Below, one piece after another: positions 60,233-64,000 of a DNA stretch of 64,000 nucleotides. The stretch spans positions 1 to 64,000 of the forward strand of contig JAOXRU010000503.1 of assembly GCA_025800395.1 (NCBI GenBank). Direction: 5' to 3'. The first letter of the stretch is position 1, and every line of letters starts with the position of its first letter. Both the position numbers and the translations under genes were made by a program. This DNA comes from Flavobacteriaceae bacterium (lineage in GTDB: Bacteria; Bacteroidota; Bacteroidia; Flavobacteriales; Flavobacteriaceae). The notes below the pieces were generated by a model. The model saw only the letters and a program-made list of their open reading frames with translations, searched no databases and was not told where the DNA came from.

Positions 60233-62878
60233 TTAGAATTTGAATTGCAATCTACCATAATAGAATGCACCTGCAAACCCCATTTGAACCGCGTCCCAAT
60301 AGCCACCAGATTCGGTTTCTCCATCGGTTTGAGCAGTTGGATAGGTGTTTAGTAGATTGTTCCCCCCTAGGCTGATGCTCATGTTTTTTTGAATAGGAAT
60401 TTCCAAATTGGCATCTATGGTGGTTCTCGGGCTATAATAGTCTATATTGTTGGCAAAGTCGATCAGTTTTACTTTGCTAAATTGGTTTATTGCCGCAGTA
60501 ATGCCAAACCGATCGTGTTTCATATTCATATGGAACGCAAACTTATGATCTGGTGCAGAAGCCAATAAAAAGGCGCGTTCTCTTTGGCCAAAAAAGGTTT
60601 CTTTGTTCAAATTTTTATTGTGTATCTCTTTGATTTTCATGCTGTTGATGTTTCCGATGAAGTTTGCACTAAGGCGATAGTTGTCGAATTGTTTTTGCCA
60701 AGAGAAAACCATGTCTACACCAAGTGTATGGGTGTCCACTCCATTGGCAAAAAATTGGGCTTCATTTACATTGAGATTTAGGCTACTGGCGTCGAAATTT
60801 CCAGTGAGCACAATTCTGTCTTTGATAGCGATATAGTAGCTGTCTACAGTGGCTGTAATATTGCCGATATTCCATGTGATACCCAATGCGCCATTGAGAG
60901 CAGTTTCCTCTTTTAATTCGCCTATGCCAAATGCTTTGGTAATTGCTGTATTATTTGCAGCTAATAAGGTTTCTGATGCTAGGCCTCCTTGAAAATCTGT
61001 AAATCTTAGATTGTAGTATATCTGCACCAAAGAAGGTGCTCTAAATCCAGAACTGACAGAAGCACGTAGATTGAAGTTGTTGGAAGTCTTTATGCGCGCC
61101 GCAAGTTTTCCGTTTAGGGTGTTACCAAAATCAGAATAATTTTCAAATCGCGCTGCTGCGACTATAAGAAAGCGTTCGGTAACATCTAATTCTCCATCTA
61201 CATAAATAGAAAAATTGGATCGTGTTTCGTCTATCTCATTTGCAGGGCTAAAGCCAGGAAACCCCTGAGAGGCCCCTGGTCTTGCATTGCCGCTAATTGG
61301 ATCTGTGGGGGCTAGCTGTACGGCGGGGTTGGTAATGATATTTCCGTTGGTGTCAAAAGTAGCATAGGAGCCAGCTTCTCCTGCAAAAATCTGATATTTT
61401 TCTATGCGGTATTCGGCACCCATGGCTAGGTTGAAACCTACCAAAACGTCTTTCATGTATTTGGAAACATCTATTCCTGTTGTATTTTGTAGTAAGCTAT
61501 GTCCGCCGGCATCAAAAGTAGTTGGGGAATTGGTGTCTAAAGAGGCGTTGAGTGTACCTTTGATGGTGTAATGCATACGATTTCTTCCGAGGGTATTGTT
61601 GAGGTCCATTTTCCATCCGCTTTCGGTCTCTTTGCGCAGTCCAACAGAGGCGGAGTAGTCGGTAACTTTGGAGGTGATTCTCGGAGTGAAACCATTGGGG
61701 AAAATTGCGGTTACCACTCTTTCTCCATCGTTTCTAGTAAAAGCATAGGCATCGGTGTTTCTGTGGTTATAACCACCAAAAGCGTAAATATCCATACTTG
61801 AGTTGAGAGGGAACTTGCTATTTACAAATAAGTTGATCCCATTTAGTGCGGCCTCTCCAAAGCCACGTCGAAAATCATAACTAGGGCGAAGGGTTTTGTT
61901 TTTGTCTAGATATTCTAGGCTAAAATTGGCAAAGCCTTCTTCTTTTAATTTTAAGCCGTAATTAACCCCAAGTTTTAAAGAGCCTCCATCGAAATTTTGG
62001 TCTTCTGCTAAGGCGTTTCCGTCTTTGGAGGTGTGGAGACGATTGCCATCGGTATTGGGTGTGCCGAGAGGAAATGTGCCTTCGGCATTGGTGCTATAGG
62101 CTCCGTAGCTTATCAAGCCGCTGACTTCTTCTACATTGTCTTTTAGAACGATATTAATAACACCAGCAATAGCATCGGAGCCATATTGCGCTGCTGCACC
62201 ATCTCTAAGTATTTCTATGCGTTTGATGGCTGAGGCGGGAATGGTGTTGAGGTCGGTACCGGAGTTTCCTCTTCCTCTGGTACCAAATACATTTATGAGC
62301 GAAGAACTATGTCTTCTTTTACCATTGATGAGTACCAGCGTTTGATCGGGTCCCAATCCACGTAGGCTAGCTGGGTCTATATGATCTGCGCCATCGGAGC
62401 CAGACTGTTTGTTGGCGTTGAACGAAGGAGCAACATATTGCAAAATATTGTTGATTTCTATGCTACCTGCTTGGGTGCTCATGTCGGCCACATCTATAAT
62501 ATCTACCGCAACAGGGGTGTCGGTAGCTGTTCTTTTGGGGCTACGCGATCCTACAAGTTGAATTTCATCTAATTGTACAGTTCCATCTAATAGGGTTACG
62601 TTTAATACAGTTTGTCCCTTAGGAATAGTCAATTCTTGACTTTCGTATCCCATGGCGCTAAATACCAGAGTAGCGGTATGTGGTACGCTAATGCTGTAAT
62701 ATCCATCAAAATCAGTTACGACTCCATTGGTGGTTCCTTTTTCGAGTACCGTAATGGTGGGAAGTGGTTGGTTGTTGGTGTCAGTTACTGTGCCGCTAAT
62801 GGTGGTTTTTTGTGCATATGCAAGCATGCTAAAGGCTATAGCCATAGTCAATAATAGTTGCTTTTTCATTTCCTTCAT
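60233..62878 (-). CDS. TonB-dependent receptor with carboxypeptidase-like domain
   Basis: An 881-residue outer-membrane receptor. Signal peptide (FSMLAYAQ), CarboxypepD_reg-like domain at about 24-105 (TTISGTVTDTNNQPLPTITVLEKGTTNGVVTDFDGYYSI), a well-kept plug (LVGSRSPKRTATDTPVAVDII, SLRGLGPDQTLVLINGKRRH, IEILRDGAAAQYGSDAIAGVINIVLK) and a barrel that ends in YGRLQFKF with the terminal Phe expected for assembly. Two in-frame ATG codons occur (62878 and 62869); either gives a signal peptide. It is a single gene, so the ligand cannot be guessed from neighbours. Confidence 0.96.
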   Translation of the reverse strand: MKEMKKQLLLTMAIAFSMLAYAQKTTISGTVTDTNNQPLPTITVLEKGTTNGVVTDFDGYYSISVPHTATLVFSAMGYESQELTIPKGQTVLNVTLLDGTVQLDEIQLVGSRSPKRTATDTPVAVDIIDVADMSTQAGSIEINNILQYVAPSFNANKQSGSDGADHIDPASLRGLGPDQTLVLINGKRRHSSSLINVFGTRGRGNSGTDLNTIPASAIKRIEILRDGAAAQYGSDAIAGVINIVLKDNVEEVSGLISYGAYSTNAEGTFPLGTPNTDGNRLHTSKDGNALAEDQNFDGGSLKLGVNYGLKLKEEGFANFSLEYLDKNKTLRPSYDFRRGFGEAALNGINLFVNSKFPLNSSMDIYAFGGYNHRNTDAYAFTRNDGERVVTAIFPNGFTPRITSKVTDYSASVGLRKETESGWKMDLNNTLGRNRMHYTIKGTLNASLDTNSPTTFDAGGHSLLQNTTGIDVSKYMKDVLVGFNLAMGAEYRIEKYQIFAGEAGSYATFDTNGNIITNPAVQLAPTDPISGNARPGASQGFPGFSPANEIDETRSNFSIYVDGELDVTERFLIVAAARFENYSDFGNTLNGKLAARIKTSNNFNLRASVSSGFRAPSLVQIYYNLRFTDFQGGLASETLLAANNTAITKAFGIGELKEETALNGALGITWNIGNITATVDSYYIAIKDRIVLTGNFDASSLNLNVNEAQFFANGVDTHTLGVDMVFSWQKQFDNYRLSANFIGNINSMKIKEIHNKNLNKETFFGQRERAFLLASAPDHKFAFHMNMKHDRFGITAAINQFSKVKLIDFANNIDYYSPRTTIDANLEIPIQKNMSISLGGNNLLNTYPTAQTDGETESGGYWDAVQMGFAGAFYYGRLQFKF

Positions 62879-63396
62879 TTTAGTTAATACTCCGTCTGTT
62901 TTGTTTGCGCTAGAAGAGGAAGGATGATCTAAATATACGAAAAAACGTTAAATAAACTAAGAAAAAACTTATTATGCTAAAAAGAAAGCACTTTATAAGG
63001 CTTTCTATAGATTCATTTTGTCTTTCCTTATGCGTCGTTGTGATCTTTTCGAGCTATAAATAGCCCTTCAAAGCCACGCCTAGCCTGAGAAAATCAATAT
63101 AAACTGTGTGCGTAAGTTATATCGAACTCACGTTAAATAATATGGAATTGGTTGTCTTTTGGTTTTTTGGATATGAGGTAGATGGTGTTTTGAATATTTT
63201 TGTACGAAATCCAAAGTTTTTGATTAAAACTTAGTTTAGTACCTATTTTGCGAAAATGTTTTTATTGCAATGGAGGTTTAAAATAGGCGGTTAGCCAATG
63301 ATACATTCCTTTTTCGGATGTTGTTTTGGGTGCCAGATAGCATCCGATACTTCTGGAAGAAAAGTTTTTCTTTTTAAAAAAACTATAGGGAAGCGA
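62879..63396. other. Gene-free gap of about 520 bases
   Basis: No ORF of gene quality, no tRNA and no copy of the dispersed repeat. A short hairpin GAAAGC/GCTTTC occurs near 62985-63006. The promoter of the TonB receptor should be near 62900-62945; TATATTTA on the minus strand is close to the -7 consensus but has a mismatch. Confidence 0.5.
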
Positions 63397-64000
63397 TTAG
63401 TGATCTAGTTTTTCTTTGATTTTTAGAAGTTCTTGTTCTATAAACTGTAATTTGTTGTCATAGTCGGTTCCAAATTCTGGAATACGTCTGCAGAATACAT
63501 AGCGCACCCGCCATAGTTCTTTGATGTCTGCAGATTTGAAGGAGGTGTCTTCTATATTTTTGTGGTCTGCTCTAAGTGTAACATTGTTACCACTGCCATA
63601 AAACCTTCTAAAGATAATCTTGTCCTCTACCAGGGCAAATACAAGGGTGCCATTGTTGAGTTTTTTGATCACATTGGGGGGGACTTTTTCTCCCACAACG
63701 ATATCTTTGGGGTAGAAACCTTTGTCTTTGTTGGTCATTTCTAGTCCGGTAACCGTATATGCTCTGAAGTTTTTTGTAGGGTTGAGGGGTAATTGAATGG
63801 CGGGCAATTCTTCTACAAAGCTATCCTCTCTATATTGTAGTAGGTAATCCTGTTGATTAGATTCTGTAATACAGGGTATCTGTGCCAAGATAGGTGCATT
63901 TGCTTTTTTGGCATAATTGGATAAATCCGTTTTAAATTTCAACAATTCGTTTACGGTGATGTCTTCTGTAAGCAAATGGTCAATTTTTATGCTAAAATAT
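63397..64000 (-). CDS. LexA/S24-like transcriptional regulator, C-terminal part
   Basis: The frame stays open to the window edge; the track start at 63975 is a TTG inside the gene. About 200 residues are seen. The first visible part (IDHLLTEDITVNELLKFK) looks like the end of an XRE helix-turn-helix domain as found in flavobacterial regulators. The rest resembles the S24/LexA C-terminal fold: FRAYTVTGLEM, GFYPKDIVVGE and LVFALVEDKIIFRRFY. In LexA the Ser and Lys needed for self-cleavage sit in related positions; I do not see a convincing Ser-Lys pair, so it may be cleavage-deficient. Its target and signal are unknown. Confidence 0.78.
   Translation of the reverse strand, partial: YFSIKIDHLLTEDITVNELLKFKTDLSNYAKKANAPILAQIPCITESNQQDYLLQYREDSFVEELPAIQLPLNPTKNFRAYTVTGLEMTNKDKGFYPKDIVVGEKVPPNVIKKLNNGTLVFALVEDKIIFRRFYGSGNNVTLRADHKNIEDTSFKSADIKELWRVRYVFCRRIPEFGTDYDNKLQFIEQELLKIKEKLDH

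Overview
The window reads as a chromosomal segment of a Bacteroidota bacterium, most likely a member of Flavobacteriaceae. The evidence is three TonB-dependent receptors with carboxypeptidase-like N-terminal domains, many secreted or lipid-anchored proteins of families typical of this phylum (DUF4270, DUF5689 plus lamin-tail, DUF3857/transglutaminase, M61), a stand-alone atpD-atpC pair, weak Shine-Dalgarno sites, and several boxes matching the Bacteroidota -7 promoter consensus TAnnTTTG. I see no rRNA or tRNA gene, no CRISPR array, no prophage and no intact insertion sequence.

Layout. 1-7.5 kb: a partial metallo-beta-lactamase-fold hydrolase, a secreted EEP nuclease, a frameshifted DinB-like gene, radA, the aldo-keto reductase tas, an OmpA-family lipoprotein, exodeoxyribonuclease III and a small barrel-like protein. 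7.6-14 kb: glyS with a coiled-coil partner, comF, an Ig-like lipoprotein, a YafV-type amidase and an ankyrin protein. 14-18.1 kb: a DUF5689/lamin-tail lipoprotein coupled to a TonB-dependent receptor, a probable uptake pair. 18.5-24 kb: an OmpA-like/TPR-like protein, an esterase-like protein whose nucleophile position is Gln, then a UPF0104 membrane protein with panD and panC. 24-33.4 kb: a truncated glycogen-synthase-like protein, a DUF4270 lipoprotein, glmS, then a TonB receptor and a GDSL lipoprotein.

34-45.3 kb is the most unusual part. Two copies of a gene pair flank a giant MORN-repeat protein. Each pair has a DUF3857 protein with an apparently intact transglutaminase triad, followed by a DUF3857 relative that has lost the catalytic Cys. 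All five proteins carry signal peptides and the order is A-B-MORN-A'-B'. I infer a periplasmic or envelope system of unknown function.

45.3-54 kb: an M20 peptidase, a candidate structured RNA with its own terminator, atpD-atpC, an unknown acidic protein, a GNAT acetyltransferase, an M61 peptidase and a propeller-like secreted protein. 54.2-60.2 kb: an XRE regulator with a DUF2975 membrane protein, then a biotin operon (bioF, a DUF2007 gene, bioD, bioA), a Coa1-like protein on the other strand, and a ketoacyl synthase that may belong to pimelate supply. 60.2-64 kb: a third TonB receptor and the C-terminal part of a LexA/S24-like regulator cut by the window edge.

Two non-coding signals stand out: a dispersed inverted-repeat element found three times, each directly behind the stop codon of a minus-strand gene, and the candidate RNA upstream of atpD. 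Start codons were moved from the ORF track where the listed start was upstream of a signal peptide, a conserved N-terminus or a real ATG. All family assignments come from reading motifs by eye; no search was run.
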